Source of the DNA: Reticulitermes speratus
Lineage: Eukaryota; Arthropoda; Insecta; Blattodea; Rhinotermitidae
Direction of reading: 5' to 3'
NCBI GenBank assembly: GCA_021186555.1
Contig: JAJKFL010000012.1
Location: forward strand, 2,517,244-2,581,243
DNA: 64,000 nucleotides
Made by a program: the position numbers and the translations under genes
Shown here: positions 43,179-54,300 of the stretch, in pieces
How positions within the stretch are numbered: the stretch's first letter is position 1
Layout of the letters: each line of letters begins with the position of its first letter
The notes under the pieces: generated by a model
The model's database searches: none
Seen by the model: the letters and a program-made list of their open reading frames with translations, nothing else
Told to the model about the DNA's origin: nothing

Positions 43179-45041
43179 CCCTTCATTATAGACGGATTTC
43201 AACCTAACTTCCACTGTTCCTAGCGCAAGCGCGTTGGGTTGTAGGTGTGATGTGGCAGTTATGTGACTACTATGGAAGGCGAGATAGAGTCGAAAAAGTA
43301 CTTTGGTCTTCAAGTAAAGTGCCCTTCATTATAGACCGATTTCAACCTAACTTCCTCTGTTCCTAGCGCATGCGCGTAGGTTGCGAGGTGTGATTTTCAG
43401 TTATGTGACTACTATGGAAGGCGAGATAGAGTCGAAAAAGTACTTTGGTCTTCAAGTAAAGTGCCCTTCATAATAGACCGATTTCAACTTAACTTCCTCT
43501 GTTCCTAGCGCATGCGCGTTGGGTTGTAGGTGTGATGTGGCAGTTATGTGACTACTATGGAAGGCGAGATAGAGTCGAAAAAGTACTTTGGTCTTCAAGT
43601 AAAGTGCCCTTCATTATAGACCGATTTCAACCTAACTTCCTCTGTTCCTAGCGCATGCGCGTAGGTTGCGAGGTGTGATTTTCAGTTATGTGACTACTAT
43701 GGAAGGCGAGATAGAGTCGAAAAAGTACTTTGGTCTTCAAGTAAAGTGCCCTTCATAATAGACCGATTTCAACTTAACTTCCTCTGTTCCTAGCGCATGC
43801 GCGTTGGGTTGTAGGTGTGATGTGGCAGTTATGTGACTACTATGGAAGGCGAGATAGAGTCGAAAAAGTACTTTGGTCTTCAAGTAAAGTGCCCTTCATA
43901 ATAGACCGATTTCAACTTAACTTCCTCTGTTCCTAGCGCATGCGCGTTGGGTTGTAGGTGTGATGTGGCAGTTATGTGACTACTATGGAAGGCGAGATAG
44001 AGTCGAAAAAGTACTTTGGTCTTCAAGTAAAGTGCCCTTCATTATAGACCGATTTCAACCTAACTTCCTCTGTTCCTAGCGCATGCGCGTAGGTTGCGAG
44101 GTGTGATTTTCAGTTATGTGACTACTATGGAAGGCGAGATAGAGTCGAAAAAGTACTTTGGTCTTCAAGTAAAGTGCCCTTCATAATAGACCGATTTCAA
44201 CTTAACTTCCTCTGTTCCTAGCGCATGCGCGTTGGGTTGTAGGTGTGATGTGGCAGTTATGTGACTACTATGGAAGGCGAGATAGAGTCGAAAAAGTACT
44301 TTGGTCTTCAAGTAAAGTGCCCTTCATAATAGACCGATTTCAACTTAACTTCCTCTGTTCCTAGCGCATGCGCGTTGGGTTGTAGGTGTGATGTGGCAGT
44401 TATGTGACTACTATGGAAGGCGAGATAGAGTCGAAAAAGTACTTTGGTCTTCAAGTAAAGTGCCCTTCATTATAGACCGATTTCAACCTAACTTCCTCTG
44501 TTCCTAGCGCATGCGCGTAGGTTGCGAGGTGTGATTTTCAGTTATGTGACTACTATGGAAGGCGAGATAGAGTCGAAAAAGTACTTTGGTCTTCAAGTAA
44601 AGTGCCCTTCATTATAGACCGATTTCAACTTAACTTCCTCTGTTCCTAGCGCATGCGCGTTGGGTTGTAGGTGTGATGTGGCAGTTATGTGACTACTATG
44701 GAAGGCGAGATAGAGTCGAAAAAGTACTTTGGTCTTCAAGTAAAGTGCCCTTCATTATAGACCGATTTCAACCTAACTTCCTCTGTTCCTAGCGCATGCG
44801 CGTAGGTTGCGAGGTGTGATTTTCAGTTATGTGACTACTATGGAAGGCGAGATAGAGTCGAAAAAGTACTTTGGTCTTCAAGTAAAGTGCCCTTCATTAT
44901 AGACCGATTTCAACCTAACTTCCTCTGTTCCTAGCGCATGCGCGTAGGTTGCGAGGTGTGATTTTCAGTTATGTGACTACTATGGAAGGCGAGATAGAGT
45001 CGAAAAAGTACTTTGGTCTTCAAGTAAAGTGACCTTCATTA
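43179..45041 (+). repeat. tandem array of 142/143-bp units, 13 copies, two variants
   Basis: Unit starts fall near 43179, 43322, 43464 and so on. Variant A has gcgttgggttgtaggtgtga, variant B gcgtaggttgcgaggtgtga, one base shorter. The order read left to right is A B A B A A B A A B A B B. Outside the variable block the copies are almost identical, which implies recent expansion or homogenisation. Each unit but the first has the palindrome gcgcatgcgc, the core of NRF-1-type sites. The array ends abruptly in an A18 run at about 45043. Confidence 0.92.
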
Positions 45042-45061
45042 TAAAAAAAAAAAAAAAAAAG
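45042..45061. repeat. poly(A) tract ending the 143-bp array
   Basis: About 18 A directly after the truncated last unit (cttcattata). Confidence 0.85.
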
Positions 45062-45640
45062 GCACCTCTGACATTGCTCTTGGTGGCTTCAGAAGTTCCA
45101 TTTGGTCATACAAAAATATGAGCAAAGTAAAAACACATCACTTCATTGCATGAAAATTTAGTTGTTGTTATAAAAGTTTGCAGGTAGTTATGCATCGTAA
45201 CGATTCAAAGTAAAACCAACCATTATGTTAAACATTTTTTGCTTGACAGTCCTTTGTACATTATACACCAACTTCTGCAAAAACAAATCATGATAAATAT
45301 TTCACTGATTTCTGTGTTAGTAAGTATGATGCTTTTCTAGTCTGTATGTGTACAACATATAATGAAAATTGGCTAATTAGAGATTGGCTGCCAGGTATGC
45401 AAGAATTGGGCCAGAGTTTTTCATTGTGATTTCAATCAATTTCTTGAAGGCATAGAAGTCGAGCAAATTGTTTCAAAGGTGTGTGTTTTTATTGAGTTAA
45501 AATAAAATGTGGTTAATTACAAGTGCTAAAGTGTTTGAGACTTAAATGAATCGACAAATATTTTTACAACATTTTAAACATTTTAGCAATTTTAATAAAC
45601 AATATTGTGTTTTATCTCTACACATGCACATCTCTGACGG
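45062..45640. other. no gene recognised
   Basis: AT-rich unique sequence. Confidence 0.35.
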
Positions 45641-45647
45641 AATTTGC

Positions 45648-45700
45648 TGTACCTTCCTGACGATGGCCTTGTAGAGGTCGAAACATGTAGGAGTAACATA
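45648..45700 (+). ncRNA. hammerhead ribozyme, well preserved
   Basis: CTGACGA is at 45657-45663. Stem II is GGCCT/AGGTC (45665-45669 with 45675-45679, one G-U), GAAA at 45680-45683, then CATG and UA (45688-45689) as the cleavage site. Stem I is CTTC with GGAG, allowing one G-U. All invariant positions are kept. Stem III (acatgt) is too short for a hairpin and suggests a dimeric form. Confidence 0.65.
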
Positions 45701-47101
45701 AATGACAAATAATTTATTTTTGATTGTGCAACTTGTTGGATCAGATACTGTATAATCAATTTATTGCAGGGCATACAGATTATGTCAAATTTTTTTGATA
45801 TAGAGACAAGAATGGAGAGCAAAGGAAGTTTACAGATTTCATGTTTGATATATTTTATTTTATGTTGACAATGAGTGTAGGTTTTTGTACGTGTGTCTGT
45901 ACCCACTGTGCATAAAATCGGGATCAACATTAAAAACGATTTACTGTGAAATTTAATATTATATTTATGTTGTGCAGAGTCTGTGCTGGTTAAAACACTG
46001 TACAGATGTAGGGATCAAAGGCAAGGGTGTGAATGTGACCACTCACCTACATGTAGTGCGGAGGTTAAGAATGAATGGAGCTGTATCTCCAATCCCCCAT
46101 ATGCAATCATAGGCATAGGAAGAATTTTATCTTGACAGAATTAGGGCACAATGTAACATTGTATATTAATTCATCGCAAAATCTAAACTGATTTAATAGA
46201 ATAAAATATCTGAAATACAACATAACTTGCATCTTCTGCCAAGATCGCCTTTTGTAAGGACTATCAGACTAAGTAAGTCTCGTTTTCCTTCTAACGGATG
46301 GGACTTTGATTTGTGTATATAATGTGGAGAATGTATAAACAGTTGATCTGGCCTGTTAAGATTTATTTCTATCCTGAAGAGTGAGGCAAAATTTGTCGCT
46401 CGGACCTTAGCAAAGGACTAGCAGCCTGCACGGTGGCTTCAGTCGTAGAACCACAACCTGCATTAGCTGTTGTCCACGTATCTACCTGCGAAAATGACAA
46501 AAGAGGAAAAATATTTGAAGTAATATCATGAATTTGTCGATCGTACGTTATTCCGGACAGGATACGATGATGCTGAGACTGGATGTGTTTCCATGTTGAG
46601 GAACGCAATTGATTCCAATAGAAGGAGCTGTTCTGTGTCATTGCGTCATCCTTTCCACCTGAGAATGGTAACAGATAGTTTCCGAAACGTTGTGTTTCTT
46701 AGCACTACAAGACAAAGTTCTGTAAGCCATTTATCCTAAGGTTAATGTACCATGGTCAGAGCCCTGTACGTCAGGGATTTCAAAATCAAATCATTTGTGG
46801 ACCACAGAGAAAATTCAGAAATTTTAGGTGGGCCACAAGTAATTTAATGAAATTTAATTAAAATTAATCTCAGCATTAAAAGTTCTTCACATCTTCAAGA
46901 ACAGTAACAAAATATATTGTAATTATTGAATTCTAAGCATTATTACGTTTGTTACGTCTGTGTTGACTTGTGTTGTAAGTTACAGTCCAGGGATAGTGTA
47001 ACCCTTTTAGCCTTAATGCCTGTGACAAGACGTTTTAAATTAAAAAATTCTTCAACACTGAACCGAGTCACATTGTACAACTGGAATAAAATTATTTGAA
47101 C
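45701..47101. other. no gene; eroded retroelement arms
   Basis: About 46368-46420 (atcctgaagagtgaggcaaa ... gctcggacc) and 46658-46690 (cacctgagaatggtaacag ... tttccgaaacgttg) each show a broken hammerhead-like order. No ORF with a domain. Confidence 0.3.
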
Positions 47102-48146
47102 AATTTATACCAACAAATGCACACAGACATACAATGTCAATGGTTTCTTTTATTAATAGCTTGCCCCAGTACGTATTTCAGCGTGCTTACATCGCCATCT
47201 TCAGGGGGTCGTTGAAGTTTTTTAACATAGACCAATATTTATAAAATACATCGAAAGAGCCATAGTTATGTATAATAATGTTACAATGTTAATCAGTGAT
47301 CACTATATATAAAAAATTGTACAATGGTAGATATTAATAAAATTAATAAAACAGTATAAAATTATTGGGTAGGTTACATCGTTTAATGTAACTATTAAAT
47401 TATTGGCAGAGAGGTCTTGTGTTTTGGCTTGTGTGATGCTGTACGTTGGTTGTCTGTTGAAATATTGCAAGTAATTAGGGCCATGACAATTAAAAAGTAA
47501 TTATGAGCATTTGTATAGGTTTGCAAGTTAGGTATTAACGTACCTGTGTGTGCTGCTGTGCGGTGAAATGTCCTTGTCGCACGGTATCGTTTAGTGACTA
47601 GTCTTGATTTTTTAGTGTGCTTACGTGTATCAGCTGGTTCGGGGTTTTTACGCATGCGTAGCTGGGGTAGTTGGATTGATGATTTTAGATAAGATGTTCT
47701 GTTCGCCTTGTTGCTGTTCTTGGATTAGTGTACCATTTTGGTGGAGATATTGTATATAGAAATTTTCTAGGATATTCATAAGCCAACCCTTCCTACAGGA
47801 CTTTATTAATGTCATAGTGGAGTTGATTGGGCCATATTCAGGTTTATTATTTAGAACATGCAGAGCATAGGCCGGTTTGGGGTCGTTAGATTGTATGTAT
47901 CTGCAATGTTCCAAACAACGGGCCTTGAGATTTCTCCCAGTCTGGCCAACATATTGCAAATTACATGTATTACATTTTAAACTATATATGCCACTATTCT
48001 CATATGTGTCTGGTTTTGGGTTGCATTCCTGTCCTGGGGCAAGCTATTAATAAAAGAAACCATTGACATTGTATGTCTGTGTGCATTTGTTGGCATAAAT
48101 TTTTCAATTAAGCAAAAATGCACGGTAAATGCAACGTAAAGAAAAT
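47102..48146 (-). mobile_element. Penelope-like retroelement (PLE), internally deleted, inverted arms
   Basis: Arms at about 47107-47175 and 48035-48108 are nearly perfect inverted copies over about 70 bp (sharing tgcacacagacatacaatgt). Between them the minus strand encodes the C-terminal GIY-YIG endonuclease of PLEs. The left arm holds a hammerhead-like core (CTGAAGA, then GAAA, about 47212-47178). The flanks ggaataaaattatttga (47083) and ggaatataattagttcga (48147) may be a diverged target-site duplication. No reverse transcriptase domain remains. Confidence 0.75.
47648..48040 (-). pseudogene. GIY-YIG endonuclease domain of a Penelope-like element
   Basis: The minus-strand frame reads ENSGIYSLKCNTCNLQYVGQ (48001 down), then TGRNLKARCLEHCRYIQ, LNNKPEYG and WLMNILENFYIQYLHQ, with a stop at about 47650. 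It contains the GIY and YVG halves, the Arg of TGRNLKAR, and the Glu of the LE-N-FYI motif. The CxxC between GIY and YVG is characteristic of PLEs. Known PLE endonucleases nick the target for reverse transcription. Here the domain is intact but stands alone with no N-terminal reverse transcriptase, so the element is not autonomous. Confidence 0.75.
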
Positions 48147-49454
48147 GGAATATAATTAGTTCGAGGACTATATAAAATGAAGTGGTGGGCCATGTATATG
48201 CCATGTATTTTTAATTTTACACATGCAAAAAGACATTGTCTTTTCATTTTTATGCGCTTCTTCTGAATTCTATGCCAGTGTCTAAGAATACCTCAATTTT
48301 GGGGTTTAACCAGGCTTCTGAGAAGACTTTTACTTGTGTTTTTTCTGGGCATCTGACCCTTGAAGTTGAGGCCAGTACACGGTCTCAAAACGTTGTTCAA
48401 CAAACACCCAGAGTGAGGACACAGTACCCCAGAAGAATGAAGATATCCATGTCATATATACTCATTGGTTCACGACTAAGAATATGTGGAGGGGTGGTCA
48501 GATGACTGAAGGTAGAATAGCAGTTAGCTTTCTAGCCGACCGACCTGCGGTCATCATCGTTATGTAATGTTAGTACCGGTGCGATTTGGTGCAGCACCTA
48601 CTGCACCACTGCAATGTTGTTTCGGTTTTATTACTAGCTGGTAGATGGCAGAACGATAGACAACTCTAATCCATGATCCTTGCCTATTCTTAGTTGTTGA
48701 TACATGATCAAGTCATCGTAGGCCGAGCTCGTTGCCTGCAGTTGGGGTTATGTATGATTTGTGGTTGTTGGGAAGTGGGAGCAATCCTTATTTTATATTT
48801 TGAATGCTGAGATCACTTTCTGTTGTTTTGACATCTAAAATTCGTTCCTAGATTTGATAATGGGGCTACTCCAGATCTGGGGGTCCCATGTACTGCCAAC
48901 GTACTCACTACTGACACCTGCCCGGCAGACATGTAATCTATGGGCTGAAGTTCTCGCGTGCTAGATGTTGCATTCAGTAAGTTATATTATTACCACAGTT
49001 CTGTGTAGTATGCTTGTAGTTGTTATTTCAGGTGTGTAATTGTGTCACGTATGGAAGTAAAGCACTGTTACGTGTAGTAGTTTTCATGAAATCCGTGAGA
49101 AGTAGCATAACATTTTCGTATTATTTTTGATTATCCTGACCATTATTAGCATTGTGTTATGATAGTTTTTGAGTGAGATTCTGGTGCTGGTCTATGACAA
49201 AAGTAGTGATACTGAAATTAAACATTTGTACTTATTTGAAGGCCAGTTATTCGTTAATTCTTTACTGGCTTTCAGTTCTTTTTTGTTGTATGTTTTGTGG
49301 TGGGTTTATGATTTGCCTAGTGTTGTCTGTTGGGAAGGAGAACTGTGATAATCATGAATATTATTGCACCAACACCATCTATTTATTTCGCGTTTATTAT
49401 TCTTGGAGTTGTATTTGGCCTACTGTAGCATCGATTTTGGAACTACTTTTCCAG
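48147..49454. other. upstream of the zinc-finger gene; no exon recognised
   Basis: About 48355-48400 (cccttgaagttgaggccagt ... ggtctcaaaacgttg) is another eroded hammerhead-like scrap. The 5' UTR exons of the zinc-finger gene may lie here but cannot be placed. Confidence 0.3.
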
Positions 49455-49460
49455 CATAAT

Positions 49461-49595
49461 ATGGATACAATCAAACAAGAGCCAGACTCCAAAGCTGAGA
49501 CTGATTCAAGGTCTTCATCAAATGGAGTTCAGACTGATGCAAAACCAGAAAGTCTTCCTGAACCATTCTCTTTTGTTGAAGTGAAGCAAGAATTG
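49461..49595 (+). CDS. zinc-finger gene exon 1
   Basis: The exon starts after acceptor cttttccag (49454) with the ATG six bases in. It encodes 45 residues ending FVEVKQEL, donor gaattg|gtgtgt, phase 0. The longer open frame to the left is intronic or UTR. Confidence 0.75.
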
Positions 49596-52500
49596 GTGTG
49601 TATTGTCTGTGTAGTGTGAAAATCATTTACTTCTTTCTACCGGGTGTCTCTGAGCTTGGCAGCTTTATTGCTTGGAAGCCTGCATCTGCTGGGATTCCAT
49701 GACAGCTGCCGTGCTCAAGGATGCCATAAATGTGAGACTGTATTTGAAATCAACACAGAGTAATTTGAAATTTGTTGTTCATGAATGAGTAATTTGTTCA
49801 ATGTTTTAGTATAGTATTGATGTAGGCCTGTTTCAAACATATGAACCTTGAAATTTCGAATTTAAATTTGAAGAACTGAGTATTGTGGTATACAAAATAG
49901 TTTGTTTTTGGGCGTCTGATTAGACAAACCATAGAATTGGGGGTGTATTTTGAAGCTCCTGAGAGGTATTGAACAGTACTGAACAAGTGACAATGTTTCA
50001 ATTTCAGATCTCTCATGGAGTATGAATTTTTAACAATGTATGAGGTTCAAACATGGAGGCTGGCTATCCAGACTGAGTTTTTTGTTGTTTTCCTCAGGAT
50101 GTTGAAGTATCTGCCAGGATAATACCTGAAATTAAGCCGTGGCTGTTTTGAGTCATTATTCACTGATCGTTGTACCATTTGATGCTGTGTCGTCTGACAT
50201 GCTGAGAGCATTGTTAAGTAAATAAATATACGAAGTACATTTTCTGTGCTATTGAAAGACATGTATTTCCACCACCCCAATGTTCTTGTAAGCAGTTAGT
50301 ATGTTTAACGCTGTTTTATTATGGTGACACAAATTATGGATTTATAATGTATTTGTATAATTGATGCCTGAATGTGATACAGTAATGCTTGTGTATAGCT
50401 GTTGAATACTGACTCTAACAAACGAATTTGATTTCATGTGATAATTACTGTTAATGTGGAGGCCATTAAAGTGACGAACCTTGTGCTGGACAGATTTAAA
50501 TTCCTGTCTTAGGGCAGGACCTTTCTTTTGCCATCCGAGACCAGCTCATTTGCAGTGGAATGATAAAGAGACCAAGGCATGAAGCTGATGAAGTGTCATT
50601 AAATAATTACAACCCACTGAATAATTTGTTTGAAAATTTCTCTTTCTTATTCTCCTGTTCCATGACATGTAGATGATTATGCCAAGTGTTTAAAATAATA
50701 ATAATGAAGGTGTACCTTCATTGCCCATGGAAACATGATGATGATAGGTAAATGGCCTCATTTCAGGAAGATTCATGGGATGGTTCTGAAGTCCAGGAAG
50801 AACTGAAGAAAGAAGGAACAAGAGGGAAATGTAATGTGCATGTCAGGTGAGTCCTTGGTTAGTTGCGTACTTGGTGATACTCATGAGACATGTAGATGCT
50901 CTTCACACCAAGTACAGTGAATGTGCAGCTAATGCTGTATAAATTTTTGGACTTTAGTAGTTGTAAGGCATTCAGCTTTACAATCTCACAGCAACGCTTT
51001 CTGTTGTATGTGCTGTTGGTGCCGACTTCACAGAGTATTGGACATGTAATTAGGGGCTAGTTCCCTTAATGAACGCTGACTTGGTGTCCAGTTATTTAAA
51101 TTGTTAATAATTTTATAGTGTTCTTGTAGAGTGAAACTTGATGCAGTTTAATGGTGACTTTTTAAAGTCTACAAAATACTGTGCGCACACAAACACATAA
51201 AAATTGTATCTAATGAAGATTTCATTTGAATTAATATCAGTTCTGTTCCCATGGCATCTTCTTACTCCTGTTGTAAGAAAACATATTTGTTCAAGCACTA
51301 TGATGATGGTGAACACAGTGTTGACACTGAAACAAGGTAACAATTACAAAGGTGACACCACAGAAAGTGTTATAGAAAAAGATAAAAGCTGAACAAAATG
51401 AATGACATTGCAGGGTAATATAATGTCAGATTTTGGTTGCAGTGAAAATCATCAGATTGAGTTCCAAGCAGATACTGGTAATAGTGGCAGTTTTTCAGCA
51501 CCACTGGATGTGTGTGCCAGTGAAGGCCATTCATCAGCGTCACTGAATTCACATGCTAGTAGTGATCGTGGGTCAACTCCAGTGAATGACAGTGATGGCC
51601 ATTCTACAACACAGTTCTGTTTAAAAACTGGAAAACAAAACTGTGCTTCTGCTGTTAGTGTGTCAATTCCAGATGGCTGCTCATATAATATACAAAAACT
51701 AATAGAAGCTTTAAATAGTGGTAGTAAAAAACAGAAGACACACAAGGAACATACTGATGATAAACAAAATTCACCAGGAGTTAAATGTTACAAGTGTGAT
51801 GAATGTAATAATTTGTTTCGTAGCAACTATGAACTTAGGATGCATATGCGTGTACACATGGAGGAAAAACCGCACAAATGTGGATTATGTGATCAGGCCT
51901 TCTTTACACGTTCCCATCTTAATAGACACCAACGAACTCATACTGGTGTGAAACCGTACAGATGTGAAATATGCAACAAAAGGTTTTCAGAGAGAGGTAA
52001 TGTTGTTGTGCATGTACGTACTCATACTGGTGAAAAACATTTCACATGTGAATTTTGCATGAAGCAGTTTTCTAATAGCAGTGACCTTAAGAAACATATC
52101 CGTACGCATACTGGGGAAAAACCGTACAATTGTGAATTGTGTAGTCAGGCATTTTCCAATCGATCACATTTAGCAAGACATCGCCGTACACATACAGGAG
52201 AGAAACCATTTGAATGTGAATATTGCAAAAAATCATTTGCCATGAAGGCGTGTCTTGTTATGCATCTTCGCTGTCACACAGGAGAACCACCCGAGAAATT
52301 TTACAGATGTGATTTTTGTGATAAGATGTTCGTTTATCCATCACATGTCACTGCTCATCTCAGAACTCATACAGGAGAGAAACCGTTCAGTTGTCATATA
52401 TGCGGTCAAGCTTTCTCGAACAGTTCGCAGGTTACTGCACATGTTCGAACTCATACAGGAGAGAAACCATATGAATGTGAAATATGTCAAAGGGCATTTT

Positions 52501-52640
52501 CTCGTAGGGGATCTCTTTCGAAACACAGGCGCACACACACAGGAGAAAAACCGCATGTTTGTGTGTTCTGCGGAAAAGCTTTCTCTCAGAGTTGGGGTCT
52601 CACTGTCCATCTTCGTACACATCCAGGCAGTGTGATGTAA
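49461..52640 (+). CDS. C2H2 zinc-finger protein, three coding exons, ten fingers
   Basis: A probable nuclear DNA-binding regulator. Joined exons 49461-49595, 50767-50846 and 51443-52640 give about 470 aa in one frame. The N terminus (MDTIKQEPDSKAETDS) is an acidic region with IKQEP and VKQEL motifs that look like SUMO-acceptor sites, of a kind I recall from termite and cockroach zinc-finger families. The C-terminal two thirds hold ten C2H2 fingers, starting CDECNNLFRSNYELRMHMRV, joined mostly by TGEKP-type linkers. The sixth-to-seventh linker is longer (TGEPPEKF) and the first is changed to MEEKP. The protein ends soon after the tenth finger. The target is unknown; the finger number and clean TGEKP linkers suggest an active gene of an expanded family. 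Confidence 0.85.
50767..50846 (+). CDS. zinc-finger gene exon 2
   Basis: A short exon: acceptor cctcatttcag, donor gtcag|gtgagt. It encodes EDSWDGSEVQEELKKEGTRG KCNVHV and ends in phase 2. The acidic composition continues exon 1. It is too short to be found as an ORF and is inferred from splice signals and frame. Confidence 0.6.
51443..52640 (+). CDS. zinc-finger gene exon 3 with all ten fingers
   Basis: The acceptor gattttggttgcag (ending 51442) matches the phase-2 end of exon 2 and gives VSENHQIEFQADTG. An earlier AG at 51413 would be out of phase with exon 2 and would hit a stop. If exon 2 is skipped, the 51414 acceptor gives an in-frame GNIMSDFGCSENHQ start. Ten fingers run from about 51786 to 52622; the stop TAA is at 52638. 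Confidence 0.88.
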
Positions 52641-53365
52641 AAATGCTAGGCATCATGGGCACATAAAGTACAAAATTATATCAGTGTGGTTAATTAAGGG
52701 GTTTTTGATACATGTATCAGGGCTTGCGTGAGTGAAGTGTCTTTATACCTTTATGTGCTGTGTGAATTTACAAGTGCAAACATGATGTTTGTCCTGTTTG
52801 ATTCACGTGCTAGAATATGCTGTGCCTTTCCCACCACAGATTTTTAGTCTGTGGTTAGCTAGATTAATATCTTTACACAAATCAAATTATTCTTCCCAAA
52901 ATACTATAATTTATTGCATAACAAGAAGTTTTTGTGTGTATTGCCTGAATGTACGCAGTATATTTAGTGATATAGTGGCCACAGCTTGCCAATTTGAAAC
53001 CATTGTGGAGAGAAGTTTTCCTAGGAGTATTTTTACAGCACAGCAAGAATTTCAAAATTTGGTTATTAATATCAAATAGAATTATTTTGTGTCATCCAGC
53101 CTTCATTTGTTTACTTTTGGTATCAAAATTTATTGTGGTGAGTGGGTCCACAGAGGTCAGTTAACTTAGAACATGAATCTAAGCAGCTTAGGAAGTCGTG
53201 TGATAATTAGGTTTATTATAGCTACCATACTATGCTGTTTAGACATGGGGAAGTGTGCAAGAATGTTTTGGTAGACATCTACCATACTGGGAGATATGGC
53301 TATGCTGTGGTGCAAAGCAATGATCCACTATGATAATGCTTCACAGAACTTATTATGTTAACTGG
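52641..53365 (+). other. zinc-finger gene 3' UTR / downstream
   Basis: No coding feature. No clear polyadenylation hexamer was found within the first few hundred bases. Confidence 0.35.
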
Positions 53366-53369
53366 TCTT

Positions 53370-54300
53370 TAATGTATGTGGGAGGATCCAAAAGTTCCTG
53401 GAACACAGGCATAATTTGTAGCCAAAAGGATGTGAATAAAACCTAACGTAGTCACCTTTGAAGTACAGCCCTTCTGCACATACACACTTGCTCCAGCAGT
53501 GCTGCCTGCAATGGCTGCACGTCTCGAAACTCTCTTGCAATGGCTGAGACCTGTTGTTGCATTGTGTTGAGTTTCTTTTGTGGACACAAAATGATGAGCT
53601 CTGAGCCCAGTCTCAGGAAGAGCCAGAAGTGCCACGGAGCAAGATCTGGAGAGTACTGTTATGGGTGATGGGTGGAATTTGGTTGCTCAGTAAAAGCTGA
53701 TGCATTGTGAGGGAGGTGTGACAAGATGCATTGTTATTGTGCAGGATCCAGTTGTTTCTCCATTTTTGCAGACTTGTCTGTAGAGTGGCATCTATCAGAT
53801 GTTTGCAAAATTTGATATAGAAAGTGGTATGTGCCTTTTGTGCAATAGGGAGAAAGTTTATGTGCATCTTGCACAACTTAAAAATGAATGAATAAATAAT
53901 AAATAAATAAATACGTGAATGAGTGCATAATTGAATGAATGATAAGCAAATGTGTAAAATAAATAAAGGGTTAAGTAAATAGGTAAAGTAAGTAGGTAAA
54001 TGGATAGATAAGTGGATAAAAAAAATTATTGAAGTAGACGAGTGAATAAATAAATAAATAACACCAATCAGCGTGACGTGTTGAAATTTTGTGACCTGCA
54101 ACTCTTTCTTTTGGTGTTTTGTCTCAGGATCTTGGACAACTATCATCCCCAGTAATAATCTTGGGTAGGAGGAGGTTTATTTTTTGTTTTGCCTGTTCAA
54201 AGAAATTGGCAGCAATCACCCTTCTGGTCTCCATCTGGTCTTCCATCAGAATGCATGGCACATATTTTGCGTGTGTGCATGTGCTCTCTCTGTCTCACAC
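53370..54300 (-). pseudogene. mariner-like transposase, dead
   Basis: On the minus strand, in shifting frames: KIITGDDSC (about 54165-54135) matches the first catalytic motif ITGDE. NWILHNNNASCHTS (about 53750) matches LLHHDNAPCHT with the second catalytic Asp changed to Asn. YSPDLAPWHFWL (about 53660) matches SPDLAPCDFWL with the third Asp changed to His. Then EGLYFKGDYV (about 53470-53440) matches the C-terminal YFEGD block. The middle is replaced by an aaataaat-rich stretch (53880-54060). It cannot be active. Confidence 0.75.

Noticed and set aside
51402..51442. ATG at 51402 as the start of the zinc-finger protein
   Set aside because: It lies upstream of both candidate splice acceptors, so it is intronic. 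The acidic N terminus typical of this family is encoded at 49461.
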